From positions 87,961,277 through 88,025,276 of the forward strand of contig OX421961.1 in NCBI GenBank assembly GCA_949128115.1: a stretch of 64,000 nt of DNA. The letters run 5' to 3'. Source of the DNA: Anaspis maculata. Lineage: Eukaryota > Arthropoda > Insecta > Coleoptera > Scraptiidae. Both the position numbers and the translations under genes were made by a program. Positions 44,724 to 56,570 of this stretch are shown here, piece by piece. Within the stretch, counting starts at the first letter, position 1. Every line of letters begins with the position of its first letter. Below the pieces are notes generated by a model, which did no database searches, was not told where the DNA came from, and worked only from the letters and a program-made list of their open reading frames with translations.

Positions 44724-46492
44724 AACTGCTAGTCGAAAGTTAAGCGAGCCTAGAGCAAAATTTGCTTTAATTTCAAGCAAGGATATCTTAGGGAAAAAAT
44801 ATCCGAATTGAAAAAAGTTTATGGTGCCTGGCAGAGCTTTTCTTCAGCTGCAAGACGTTATGCCGACTCACGGAACCATTAACTTTGTCTATGATACACA
44901 GGATACCAAAGGAAGGAGTGTCAAAAGTGGTAATTTTTGTAGTCGTGGAACTGTTTTAGGAAAAAATTCGAATTTTTTTTCTCTTCAGTTTTAGAAAACG
45001 GATATTAATACTTCGAAACAGTTTTTTGACTTTTGATCGTATTTTGTTTTTTCAAAGAGTTCTTGATTTTTTTGTGGAATTTGGATTTTTTGATACAAAA
45101 TTGGCTAGAGCTGTTGCTTTTTCTTGAAAATTCACAGAAACGTACACAATTGCTTAGTGAATTATACCATGAGAAAATTTGACCTCATGGGCCCCCAGAT
45201 GAGGTTATCCTCTGAATCTCTTCAGGGGAGATACCCAATGAAGCATGCTGCGACATCACATTGACACTTATTGACTCCAGCATGAATAAAAATGCAAGAC
45301 TTGTAACCATACGTCATACGTTGCTTCAAAATTACCATGGTTACCAATTAGTCCCATCATGGGTGATTTTGTTACTGCCCAAGTCACTGGAAATTTCCAC
45401 AAGTGATATCTCCTAGACGAATAGAGGTAGAGCCGTAATTGTTTTTTTGATTCCAATCGGACACATTATTGGTCATTCGAGAATGATGTGCAGATTTTTC
45501 ACTTTCTATACTTTTTCAGTGGTAGGGGGTAATTTTGACGTGTGTCATGTCAGAACTATTTGTTTGTACTTGTCATCATTGAAATGTAAGCATTAATGTA
45601 ATCTACCACTTCCACATCAGTAGTGAAAACAAAAGACCAACGAAGGTTTTCTCAGGAAACCTGGACTTTGAGGAAGAAAAACACCGAACAGAAACTTGGA
45701 ATTTATCAGCTGAAAATGACAGTATACATTCATGTTGACATTTCAATGATGACAAGTACAAGAAAAAAGTTCCAACATGACAAACGTCAAAATTATATCA
45801 CTTCTGGAAATATCCAGCGACTTGGGCAGTAACAAAATCACCCATGATGGGACTAATTGGTAACCATGGTAATTTTGATGCAACGTACGGTTACAAGTCT
45901 TGCATTTTTATTCATGCTGGAGTCAATAGAATTCTATGGAGTCAATAAGTGTCACTGTGATGTCGCACCATGCTCCATTGGGTATTTCCCCTGAAAAGGT
46001 CCAGGGGATAACCTCTTCTGGGGGCACATGAGGTCAAATTTTCTCATGGTATAATTCACTCAGCAATTGTGTACGTTTCTGTGAATTTTTAAGAAAAAGC
46101 AACAGCTCTAGCAAACTCTGCATCAAAAAATCCAAATTCCACAAAAAAATCAAGAACTCTTTGAAGGAACAAAGTACGATCAAAAGTCAAAAACGAGATA
46201 TCGATGTCCGTTTTCTAAAACTGAAGAGAAAAAATAAATCCGTAATTTTCCCTAAAAAAGTTCCACGACTTCAAAAATTAACACTTCTGACACTCTTTCC
46301 TTTGGCATCCTGTATACCGTGGACGAAGTCGATGGTGACGTAAGTCCACATAGCGTCTTGTAGCTGAAGAAAAGCTCTACCAGGAGTACCAGGCACCATT
46401 AACTTTTTTCAATTCGGATATCTTTCCCCAAAGAAATTCTTGCTTGAAATTGGAGCAAATTTTGGTCTATGCTTAACTTTTGACAAGCAGTT
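44724..46492 (+). mobile_element. Palindromic composite element, AACTGC(T/A) ends, copy 1
   Basis: Ends AACTGCTAGTCGAAAGTTAAG and inverse ...CTTAACTTTTGACAAGCAGTT-TA. The arms hold TTGGAGCAAATTTTG, GAGCTTTTCTTCAGCT.CAAGACG, CAAAGAGTTCTTGATTTTTT and CTCTTCAGGGGAGAT in both orientations. An inner terminus pair (TACA.AGGAT.CCAAAG at about 44897, CTTTGGCATCCTGTA at 46312) lies in the arms. The left flank has lost TA. The loop (about 45590-45745) is the only orientation marker. Confidence 0.82.
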
Positions 46493-46827
46493 TAATATGT
46501 TGAAGTGTTCTCTAACTAAATTCCAGCGTGGAGATTGATAACTGATTGAATATGAAACAAATAATAAATTACAGCACTAGGGGCAGAAATTTACTACTTC
46601 ATTGACTATATTTTTTTATAGATTTTGCACATATCAGTGATAATAATAATTATAATTTCACCAGTCAGCTGTTGCCAAAGGCCCTCTCGGATCATCATGG
46701 CCAAGTATTGAGTTTGATATCTATGTAATTGGTTCAGAATTGATTTATTGTGGCCAAAAATTGGTAAGAACGATTTTTTTTTAATAAATAGTTGGCACAT
46801 AGTGAAAAAGGAGACCCTAACCTAATA
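46493..46827. other. Spacer between two palindromic elements
   Basis: About 335 bases of AT-rich sequence separating the two copies of the same family; nothing recognised in it. Confidence 0.5.
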
Positions 46828-48661
46828 AACTGCTCGTCAAAAGTTAGCATAGACCAAAATCTGCTCCAATTTTAAGTGGGGATTTCTTCGGGAAAAGATA
46901 TCTGATTTGAAAAAAATGTACGGTGCTTGGTAGAGCTTTTCTTCAGCTACAAGACGCTATGTCGATTTACGTCACCATTGACTTTGTCCATGATATACAG
47001 GATGCCGAAGAAGGAGTGTCAAAAGTTGTAATTTTTGGGGTCGTGAAACTTTTTTAGAAAAAATTCCGGATTTTTTTTCTCTTCAGTTTTAGAAAGCGGA
47101 TATCAATATCTCGAAATGGTTTTTGACTTTTGATCGAATTTTGTTTTTTCAAAGAGTTCTTGATTTTTTGTGAAATTTAGATTTTTTGATGCAGAATTTG
47201 CTAGAGCAGTTGCTTTTTCTTGAAAATTCACAGAAACGTACACAGTTGCTAGATAAATTATACCATTAGAAAATTGACCTTATGGACCTCCAGAAGAGGT
47301 CATCCTCTGTACCTCTTCAGGGGAGATGCCTAATGAAGCATGCTGCGACATCACTTCGACACTTATTGAATCCAGCATGGATAAAAATGCAAGACTTGTA
47401 ACCATACGTTGCATCAAAATTACCATGGTTACCAATTAGTCCCAACATGGGTGATTTTGTTACTGCCCAAGTCACTGGAAATTTCCAGAAGTGATATCTT
47501 CTAGACGAGTAGAGATAGAGCCATAATTCTTTTTTTGATTTAAATCGGACACATTATTGGTCATTCGAGCATGATGTACAAATTTTTCACGTTCATGCTT
47601 TTTCAGTGGTGGGAGGTAATTTTGACGTTTGTCATGTCAGAACTTTTTTCTTGTACTTGTCTTCGTTGAAATGTCGACATGAATGTATACTGTCAGTTTC
47701 AGCTAATGAATTTCAAGTTTGCGTTCGGTGTTTTTCTTCCTCAAAGTCCAGGTTTCCTGAGAAAATCTTTGTTGGTCTTTTGTTTTCACTACTGATGTGG
47801 AAGTGGTAGATTACATTTATGTTGACATTTCAATGATGACAAGTACAAAAAAAAATTCTGACATGACAAACGTCAAAATTTACCCCCACCACTGAAAAAG
47901 TATGAACGTGAAAAATTTGCACATCATGCTTGAATGACCAATGATATGTCCGATTGAAATCAAAAAAAGAATTATGGCTCTATCTCTACTCGTCTAGGAG
48001 ATATCACTTCTGAGAATTTCCAGTGAGTTGGGCAGTAACAAAATCACCCATGATGAGACTAATTGGTAACCATGGTAATTTTGATGCAACGTATGGTTAC
48101 AAGTCTTGCATTTTTATACATGCTGGGTTCAATAAGTGTCAAAGTGATGTCGCAGCATGCTTCATTGGGCATCTCCCCTGAAAAGGTCCAGAGGATGACC
48201 TCTTCTGGAAGTCCATGAGGTCAATTTCCTCATGGTATAATTCACCCAGCAACTGTGTACGTTTCTAAGGATTTTCAAGAAAAAGCAACTGCTCTAGCAA
48301 ATTCTGCATCAAAAAATCTAAATTTCACAAAAAAATCAAGAACTCTTTGAAAAAACAAAATACGATCAAAAGTCAAAAACCGTTTCGAGATATTGATCGA
48401 AACTCAAAATAGAAATTTTCCGGAATTTTTTCTAAAAAAGTTCCACGACTTCAAAAATTAACACTTTTGCCACTTCTTCTTTGGCAACCTGTACATCTGG
48501 ACAAAGTCAATGGTGACGTGAATCGACATAGCGTCTTGTAGCTGAAGAAAAGCTTTACCAAGCACCACACATTTTTTTCAAATCAGATATCTTTTTCCGA
48601 AGAAATCCTCACTTGAAATTGGAGCAAATTTTGGTCTATGCTTAACTTTTGACGAGCAGTT
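46828..48661 (-). mobile_element. Palindromic composite element, AACTGCTCGTC ends, copy 2
   Basis: TA-AACTGCTCGTCAAAAGTTA at the left and the inverse GACGAGCAGTT-TA at the right, 1834 bases. The inner pair TA-CAGGATGCCGAAG (46998) and the inverse (48491) repeats the nested design of copy 1. Its loop (about 47670-47820) is the reverse complement of copy 1's loop, so the two copies are in opposite orientation. Confidence 0.88.
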
Positions 48662-50409
48662 TATCTATGCCACTGTATGCATGTGACAAAAGTTAATATG
48701 ACCAGCTTGTAGGTATTCATCAACTTATTATGTGTACAAAATTTGGTCAAATGCAATAATTACAAGAAAAAGTGAAACAGCCCTGTATGTAACTGCAAAC
48801 CTCGCTGCAAACAAAGAAGTTGCTTCAACTTTGTAAGTATAACATTTTTTCTTGGGATATCCGCAGGCACTGTGGGATATCGGTTAGACAACCCCAACCC
48901 CAATAATTGGATTATTCAATCATCATTCATCAAATCCAGGAATATTGTTGCACTAAGTGTTCCGATATTCGCTAAAGACTCCTTTATAGACTTCCAAGTC
49001 ACAAAACCTTTATATGTATTTGGCGGAGGAGCCGCATCGAGAGCTTGCTGGATTCATGGCGAAGCTGATTCATGCTGGATTTTTTTCTAGAGATCCCCTC
49101 ATTTGACTAGCAAGAGACACATTGGGATATACTTACCGGAATGAAGTAGTCGCGGCAAACACCTTCGAGGAGTTTCCGGAAGGATGTACGGGAACATTCT
49201 AGAATCCGTATAAAGCAGGCACTTCATCAACGAACAAGGTGCGAACACTGGGCTTTGAAACATTTTTATTTCCAAACTGGACTTCATTTTTGTCAATGAC
49301 AGACCTGCACCAAGAAAAAATGCGATATTGCGATATTGCGATTCACGCACGTGAGGGGTTATGCACATGTTTTTTTTTTATTTATCAAGTCCATTTATTT
49401 TTTCATACTCTACCACCTCCTCAAATAATTGAAAGTGAAACACGCTGTATATTATTATTGTAGGTATACCTATCTACCTAGGTACTTTCTCAATTTTTTT
49501 GTTGTAAGGTATGTTTCAATCAACATTATGAAAACGATTGGTTTTATAAATAAAATCCATGACGTTTCAAATTCTTATCCAAGACATTTGCATTTTGTCT
49601 ATGCGAATATGCAAAGAGTGTTGAAGACGCTGTTCTCTGAAGTTTAGGCCTATTGTGCCGCCCAAGTGATATGAATGGTCCTCTAATGATCTAACAATGA
49701 ACGCCTTCGCTTCTTCGTCTCTGACGCCAACCGGGAGGGAATTGTTCCATAAACTTGTTAGTTCTGGCTACTTCCCGATGTATGCATATTGCAGGTAGGT
49801 AGGTAGGTAGGTAGGTATCATGTATCAACACTACCCTTGCTCACTTTATTGTGTTCGTTTCATTTACAATACGTCCCTTATTGTTAACACGAAATTCTTC
49901 GACCGGGATCATTATAAATTAAATGGGAAACAGTGTTGAGTAAGTACGAGTGAATCTGATAAAACTCCAGCACTGGGCTAAGATACTATGCTAGTATGCT
50001 AGTTCAGAGACGCATCTTGATGCTAGGATGTAGTGTAGGTAATGTACTTGCCTAAAGCTAAGTTGTGATTATTCACTTGGTCACGGTGCATCAACGATTT
50101 TAATTCGCATCATAAATTAGAAACTAATATGTCGCAAAGTAATGTGACCTTCGAGTAGAGATGAGGGATAGCGCTAAGCACTGGCCAGTAGCCAAGAAAA
50201 CGTCGGTTCAAATTCTGTGAACGCCATACATGTTTGTGCTTGCCTCTGTGGCTTGCCTGGACTCTGGCTAGATGTCTAAGGATCTTTTTTTCAAATACAA
50301 GTTTGGTACAATTTTTTTTGCTGCTAATGAGCATCTCGAAGCTAAGGAGTGAAGGTGAAGTGTCTTATTCAGGTAGGTACTAAGCTTGAAAAAATTGACC
50401 AGGAAATAT
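48662..50409. other. Unassigned stretch with (GGTA)n
   Basis: A GTAGGTAGGTAGGTAGGTAG tract is at 49796-49818; otherwise no exon, RNA gene or bounded element was recognised. Confidence 0.4.
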
Positions 50410-50927
50410 TGTTACGAGCGGCGATTTTGGATAACACGCGATCTTTCTAGACTCTTCCATTAGGTCGCAGTGTACAAGTGTCGAACTCTGAACATTTCCG
50501 GAATATACCCTGATGGCTTGCGATTGAAATTGCATGGGAGACTTGAACGGTCGATCGGAAAACATCAACCGAATTGGCGGAGGTGCTGACATTCCAGAGC
50601 ACACGGGAAGCACGCGAAAGGTGTGTGATTATTCGGGAGTCGTCTGGAAACCATATGCCGGGCACTGTGGAATTTGCTAGCGAACAATGGAAAGTTCGGG
50701 AACGCTAATCAGAGGCATATATGAAGCACCGTCCTGGGTCTACGCAGTGAGTATTGAATACAAGGCGATAGACAGTGGATAAAAATTGAAGTAGTACCTA
50801 ACCTGCGATATTCCAAGTAGATAATTGCTGGCGTGTATGTATTGTAGTACGCAGTAATAAACAAAGTGTTTTTTAAACGATCGTCTCAATTATAATTCAA
50901 CCCGTACGGTACTCGAAATACGTAACA
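50410..50927 (+). mobile_element. Solo LTR, family 1, copy 2, with 4-bp target duplication
   Basis: TGTTACGAGCGGCGATT ... GAAATACGTAACA with ATAT immediately on both sides (50406-50409, 50928-50931). TG..CA ends, a TATATGAAGC promoter-like box, and AATAAACAAAGTG before the end mark an LTR. The 4-bp duplication fits Ty3/gypsy or BEL-type integration. No internal retroviral-type genes were found, so recombination left a solo LTR. Confidence 0.85.
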
Positions 50928-51407
50928 ATATTGTTGGAATTAATTGTTGCGACACGGTTCGTAATTCGTATAAATGCAAATAGGAATAATATAAGGGATG
51001 TATGAAGAACCCAACTTGGTCACAAGCACTGCATTGGGTTTGGGTAGGTAGGTACCTAATTTTATGATAACAAACAAAGCGCCCGCAAGTTATGAAGAGT
51101 TATAAAAAGCTATATACACATCCGAGTACACACACGCGGTGCCGTCGAGCGAATTGTTTGCATTGTTGATTAGTAAATTGGAAAGTGCTGTTTCCTAAAA
51201 GATATTGGTGTGAATTGTTTGCAGTTGGGTGAAGCTCGGGTAGAGTACCGGACCCAGCAAAATAATAATGCCGCCGCTGCATCCCATCTAATCAAACAGC
51301 AAATAGTGTAGTGGGCAGGATCGACGGCGATCCGTTTGACGTTGGTTGTTACGATGATGTCCTTGTATCCGGCGTTCCACTCGACCGCCACTCAAAATTC
51401 ATCTTAA

Positions 51408-51732
51408 GGACGGAGTCATATTGGTAAAATAAGCGTTGCGAAATCAATCCGTCTGGGTTTATTCCTTGACGGATTCTTACCATTTTGGTCTCTTTCGAAA
51501 GCTACAAGGATGTACTTTGGTTTGAGCCCATTGGCATTCCCAAAATCCAAAAATAATTTTCTCAAATGTCAAAATTTAATAAATTTTTTTTGGATTTCGG
51601 AAATGCCAATGGGCTCAAACCAAAGTACATCCTTGTAGCTTTCGAAAGAGACCAAAATGGTAAGAATCCGTCAAGGAATAAACCCAGACGGATTGATTTC
51701 GCAACGCTTGTTTCACCAATATGACTCCGTCC
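51408..51732. mobile_element. TTAA-type palindromic MITE, copy 2
   Basis: TTAA-GGACGGAGTCATATTGG at the left, the inverse and TTAA at the right, arms of about 145 bases almost identical (GCTACAAGGATGTACTTTGG in both orientations), with a T/A-rich loop near 51555-51590. The perfect TTAA pair suggests a piggyBac-type target. Confidence 0.88.
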
Positions 51733-52148
51733 TTAAATCGACCGTGAAGATGAAAAGTACTTTGTGTGGATAACAGGCAAGCCAAACAATGGTCGTTCAC
51801 GTTATTACAATTACGCAGGCTTCCACTTCCTCCGGCGGCACTTGATTGCTACCCCGTTAAGTACCTATACTTTCGTTTGTTTCCAATTCCAATGGAAAAT
51901 CAAAGTCACGTGAACAGAATTTTCGATGAGCCCCAGAGAGTTTAGAGTTGAAGTATGAACTTTCAAGAAGTTCGTCGTTTTAACAGTCTCAACTTTTTTT
52001 GAAAACTGCTGTTCTAAAAACTTTCAAGTCAACACGAAGTTGGCGTATTAGTCCTGGTCGTATTAGTGCGGCGGCTCAACTCTGTATTTGAAATAAATAC
52101 TGAGGTACTGCATTCCGTGTCATCGTGTCAAAGGCAATTTTTATTGTA

Positions 52149-53597
52149 GTTGCAGCGGTACGCTTTTTGATTCTGCATTTTGTGATACTGCAATGAAATT
52201 TGGCATATGCAAACTACATAAAATTTCAAGTGATTTGACCCGCAGCACTCAAAAATTTGTCCAGTAGGGGGCAACTGGGGGCCCCTCAAAATTTCAAGAT
52301 GTCCGAATTTTTCCCATGCGCCATTCAGTACCGCCCTATCTACCGTACAGAACCTAAACAGCTTTGTTCTTGACCATCATAACATTTTTCGTCATGTCAA
52401 TTCCATTCTTCTTATAGAAAAAAAATAATTTCTTTGCCTGGTCAACAAATTGAAAAATAATTTTTTTTTAAACACCAATAGATTGTTGAGTAGTTTTTGT
52501 GCGATCATCGATGAATCCGCTTCCCCTTGATCCATTTATGAAAAGAAAACTTGCAGTGCTATTTTTCAACAAAGGAGTGACTTCAACTTACCATTATTTT
52601 CAACATTACCTTTTTCAATGTTTTACCTCGGTAAGTATGATTATTGTTATACTAATATACAGCTTGAAGTTCTCTTCAACGATGTGGATGATGAAACTGC
52701 CTCAGATTCCACCTGGAAGCCGTACATAATAATTTTTCTGCAAGGCCGTCAAATTTGGCATTTTTGATTTTCTAGCGGTAGCGGCCAAAATGTCAATACA
52801 CACCACTCCGCCCAAGAGCACCGGTTTGCTCTAGCGGAAAACGATATTCACGCCTAACAATTTTGCATTTTGTGATACTGAAATGAGAGTTGGTGCGAAA
52901 GTACCGCAACCGGTGCTCTTGGGCGGAGTGGTGTGTATTGACATTTTGGTCGCTCCCGGTAGAAAATCAAAAATGCCAAATTTGACGGCCTTGCAGAAAA
53001 ATCATATGCACGGCTTCCAGGTGGAATCTGAGGTCGTTTCATCATCCAAACCGTTGAAGAAAACTTCAAGCTATATATTAGTACAATAATAATCATATTT
53101 TTAGGGATAAAACATTGAAATAGGTAATGTTGAAAATAATGATAAGTTGAGGTCACCCCTTCGTTAAAGAATAGAACAGCAAAACTTTTGTTTTCATAAA
53201 TGAATCAAGGGGATGCGGATTTATCGATGATCACACAAAAACGACTCAACAATCTATTTGTGGTCCAAAAAAATATATATTTCTCGACTTGTTGACCAGA
53301 CAAAGAAATAATTTTTTTCTGTAAGAAGAATGGAATTGACATGACGAAAAATGTTATGATGGTCAAGAACAAAGTTGTTTAGGACCTGTACGGTAGATAG
53401 GGCGGTACTGAATGGTGCATGGTAAAAACACTGACATCTTGAAATTTGGAGGGGCCCCCAGTCGCCCCCTAATGGACAAATTTTTGAGTGCTGCGGGTCA
53501 AATCACTTGAAATTCTACGTAGTTGGCATATGCCAAATTTCATTGCAGTATCACAAAATGCAGAATCAGGGTCATTTTGCTAGCGTACCGCTGCAAC
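52149..53597. mobile_element. Palindromic element, GT(C/T)G.AGCGGTAC ends, copy 2
   Basis: TA-GTTGCAGCGGTACGC at the left and inverse GCGTACCGCTGCAAC-TA at the right. Arms of about 690 bases meet at a short loop near 52830-52880. GATTTGACCCGCAGCACTC lies about 85 bases from the end, as in 31790-34237, so both belong to one family. Confidence 0.88.
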
Positions 53598-54711
53598 TAT
53601 TGTGAAATATAGTTAAAAATGGAATTCTTGTGGGGGTGGGCTGGTTGTTCTCGCTTTTTGGACTTTTTTGCACTTGATGTTGTAAGCGGAAGCAAGCTGT
53701 CGTCTACATACAGGTGATTCAAAAGTGTCGGACCATCTTGAAGGTGCGTAATATGGTGGTGTAGTAGAGTGTTAAAAGGTTGTTGAGAAAATTCTTTGTC
53801 TTTTAATTTTGAAGTTATGGAGGAACAAATGTTGGTCCTTCGATTGCTTCTATATTTCCGTTGTTTCAACAGGTTTCAGAAATTGTTTATGGAGAAATAA
53901 TCAATTAATGAGTACAAAAAATCAACCTCTGAATCTGTATTGAATTTCTGTTTTGTCATGAATCCTGGAAATTGATTGTGTCTAAAAATGTCTGCAAAAC
54001 AGTCACAGTGTCACAGTGGTCCCATAGCCTATATAGAGCACAATAAAACACAGTTAATTCCAATAGAATTATTCTTCTTCTGTTTTTTTCTTCAGGAAAA
54101 CTTCATTTATGTAGTTTATGAATCACCCTTTACAGAAAACATAAATTCAATACAGATTCAGAGGTTGATTTTTTTCACTCATTATTTCTCCATAAACAAT
54201 TTCTGAAATCTGTTGAAACACCGGAAATGGAAGCAATCGAAGAACCAACATTTTTCTCTCCAACTCTCCATAAATTCAAAATTAAAAGACATATAATATT
54301 CAGCACATTTTCCATCTTGATGAAAATCGCTATTGCAGCCGCTTTGTCCGTCCGTCTGTCCGACCTTCCCCGAACTCTTCGAAAACTGGACGCCCTAGCT
54401 TTCTTATTTTTTCGCTGTTGCATAGCTGCCACTTCCTAAGCTGGGCTAGGCTATATTGAATGTTTATATTGCGCCGCCAACATAGAGAAAACCGCCTCCG
54501 ATCAACTTGAAATAACATGACATGGCAATTTCTACCTGACCTAATGCTCTGATGTTCTCATTTTATGAATAATACATCATTGCCACTTATAAGCGTAGGC
54601 CCAGAAACATGCCATCTTTAATATGCGCCGCCAACATGAAAAAATTGCCAAAAACCGCCCCCAATCACTTTGAAATGAAAAACATAAACCCGAAGACATA
54701 GCGATCTAATA

Positions 54712-55417
54712 GGGTCCTTGCATGAATTTTATATTGAGACGATTACTTCATAAAATCTTTTAAAACGTTATCCACAATAATTTCCAGCCAAAAAAAAAAA
54801 TCAAAAAAATTGGTCCATCCTTTAAATGAAGATCAAAGTTTGATTTTTTTTTGCGCCAAAAACGCGGTCTCTTCTACAATGATCTTGTATGACCACGATG
54901 ACGTCACCCCGAGAGTTCTATTTTTCGTTCACAATTTTGTTTTTTCGCGAGTTTGCATGCCTTCGCCCTGAAATCCCGCGAGTATTCAAATCTTCATTAT
55001 TTTGCAGACCTATTTCAATTTTGGGATGTAGCGCCTGTGTCAGAAATCCGCGAACTGCGCCGTCGCCCTTGCTCATGTGTCAGGGCCATCCCCAAGCTCG
55101 TGCTGCGCGCTTTTCAACCTGAACTGAGCTTCAGCCCCACAGACGTCTGAGACGGTGACAGTGAGATATGTCAAACATTTAAAATTCGTAGTCGCAATCT
55201 GTTAGTGTAGAATCAAGTAGCCCCAGCCCGGAGCACGATGACGTCATCCCGCAGCTGAGACATCGGTGCATAGAAGTTGCATGCCTAACAGTTTTTGTGT
55301 TTTAAATTCACAAATTGAAATAATATATCAGAATTTTCGAAAAACCGTTCAGTCTGTGGTGCTATTTGGCTACCAAAGCATCATTGGAAGCAATGAAAAA
55401 AAATCGTGCAAGGACCC
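54712..55417. mobile_element. 706-bp element inserted in the 53711-56317 element
   Basis: TA-GGGTCCTTGCATGAATTT at the left and TCGTGCAAGGACCC-TA at the right. The tandem units at 55693 and 55950 show the uninterrupted sequence (GCGAT.CA.TTCTTTCGCTATA), so the insertion point is documented. Non-coding. Confidence 0.78.
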
Positions 55418-55424
55418 TATTCTT

Positions 55425-56040
55425 TTGCTATATGAATAGCTGACTGAAAATGGGAAAGGATAGGCTACTCTTGGTTACTCGCCGCCCCCAGATTCCGCCC
55501 CCAAACGACAAAAAGGGCAACTTTCAACAACTTTCACTGATTTAGATGTTATTGTTACTTCAAACATTTAGAAACTTCCAACCCAAGCTGTGCAAGAGTT
55601 TCTTTGCCAAACGCTGCCGCTTCCACACGTCGCCCCTCAAGTAAGAGAGAAATATGTAAAACATGAACCTGAAGACAAAGCGATCCAGTTCTTTCGCTAT
55701 ATAGATAGCTGACTAAAAATGGGAAGAGATAGGCTACTTTTGATTAGTCGCCGTCTCCAGCTCCCGTCTCTAAACAGAAAAAAATCAACTTTCATAATTT
55801 TCACTGATTGTCATATTTCTTTGAACATTTAGAAACTCCCAACTCAAACTGGGCAACAGTTACTTTGCCGAATGCTGCCGCCCCCACACGATGCCCTCAA
55901 AGTAAGAGATAGATGAAAAACATGAACCCGAAGACATAACGATACAATTCTTTCGCTATATGGAGAGCGGACTGAAAGTGGGGAAAAATAGGCTACTGTT
56001 GATTAGTCGCCGCCCCCGCTCCCGCTCCCAAACAAAAGAA
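55425..56040. repeat. Tandem repeat, about 260-bp units
   Basis: Units start at TTCTTTTGCTATATGAATAGC (55421), TTCTTTCGCTATATAGATAGC (55688) and TTCTTTCGCTATATGGAGAGC (55948). Each continues TGACT.AAA.TGGG, ATAGGCTACT, TAGTCGCCG, TTTCACTGATT, AGTAAGAGA and GAACC.GAAGACA. A partial earlier unit is at 54660-54710. Short frames inside are not conserved between units. Confidence 0.8.
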
Positions 56041-56392
56041 TATTGATGATTGAAAGAATTTTCATTGAAATCTATTCCATTGGCAAGTGCCCCATTCCGA
56101 TAACCAAATATCACAATGAGTTTCGATTGAAGAGAGTGGACAAAGAATGATTTTTCTCCTTCAACCAAATTTCTTCACATTCACAATATGCCTCTTTAAG
56201 AAAATGCGCTACTGAGACTCACGCACGTTTAGGCATACTCACTTGTTTTAACGTCTTTTCAGCACTCTACTATACCTATTACGCACCTTCAAGGTGGTTC
56301 GACACTTTTGAATCATGTATATCTGTGTAATTACCGAATTTTTACCCCTCATCGAATTATTCGAAAAATGAAAGGTAGGTACCTACCTATTA

Positions 56393-56570
56393 AGGCCGCT
56401 CTATGAAATTACGCAACGCAACCGCAACGCAGAGCGCAACTTTTCTGATTGGCTCGCAAGCCTTTCTCGTCGTTGCGATGGCTTTGCGAATACCTTGCGA
56501 GCCAATCAGAAACGTTGCGCTCTGCGTTGCGGTTGCCTTGCGATTGCTGCGAATTTTCATAGAGCGGGCA
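56393..56570. mobile_element. PIF/Harbinger-like MITE (TTA flanks)
   Basis: TTA on both sides; GCCGCTCTATGAAATT at the left and the inverse of GCCCGCTCTATGAAAATT at the right. 178 bases, almost entirely palindromic, rich in TTGCG words (GCAACGCAGAGCGCAAC against GTTGCGCTCTGCGTTGC). Confidence 0.8.

Larger units (their letters stand above)
53711..56317. mobile_element. 2.6-kb element (CAGGTGATTCAAAAGTGTCG ends) with internal repeats
   Basis: TA-CAGGTGATTCAAAAGTGTCG at the left and inverse ...CGACACTTTTGAATCATG-TA at the right; the ends match over about 60 bases. Inside are an inverted pair (53790-53965 against 54140-54310), a (GTCC)n tract at 54345, another element (54712-55417) and a tandem array (55425-56040). 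No transposase was recognised. Confidence 0.72.

Noticed and set aside
44830..48560. Exons in the arms of the two large palindromes (frames at 45623 and 47606)
   Set aside because: The frames are not preserved between arms or copies; similarity follows the DNA palindrome, not codon positions.
11914..54362. (GTCC)n tracts at 11914, 26943 and 54345 as one element family
   Set aside because: Flanking sequence does not align beyond the simple repeat, so common origin is unsupported.
55956..56168. 70-codon minus-strand frame in the tandem array
   Set aside because: The frame is not kept in the neighbouring units and shows no domain.
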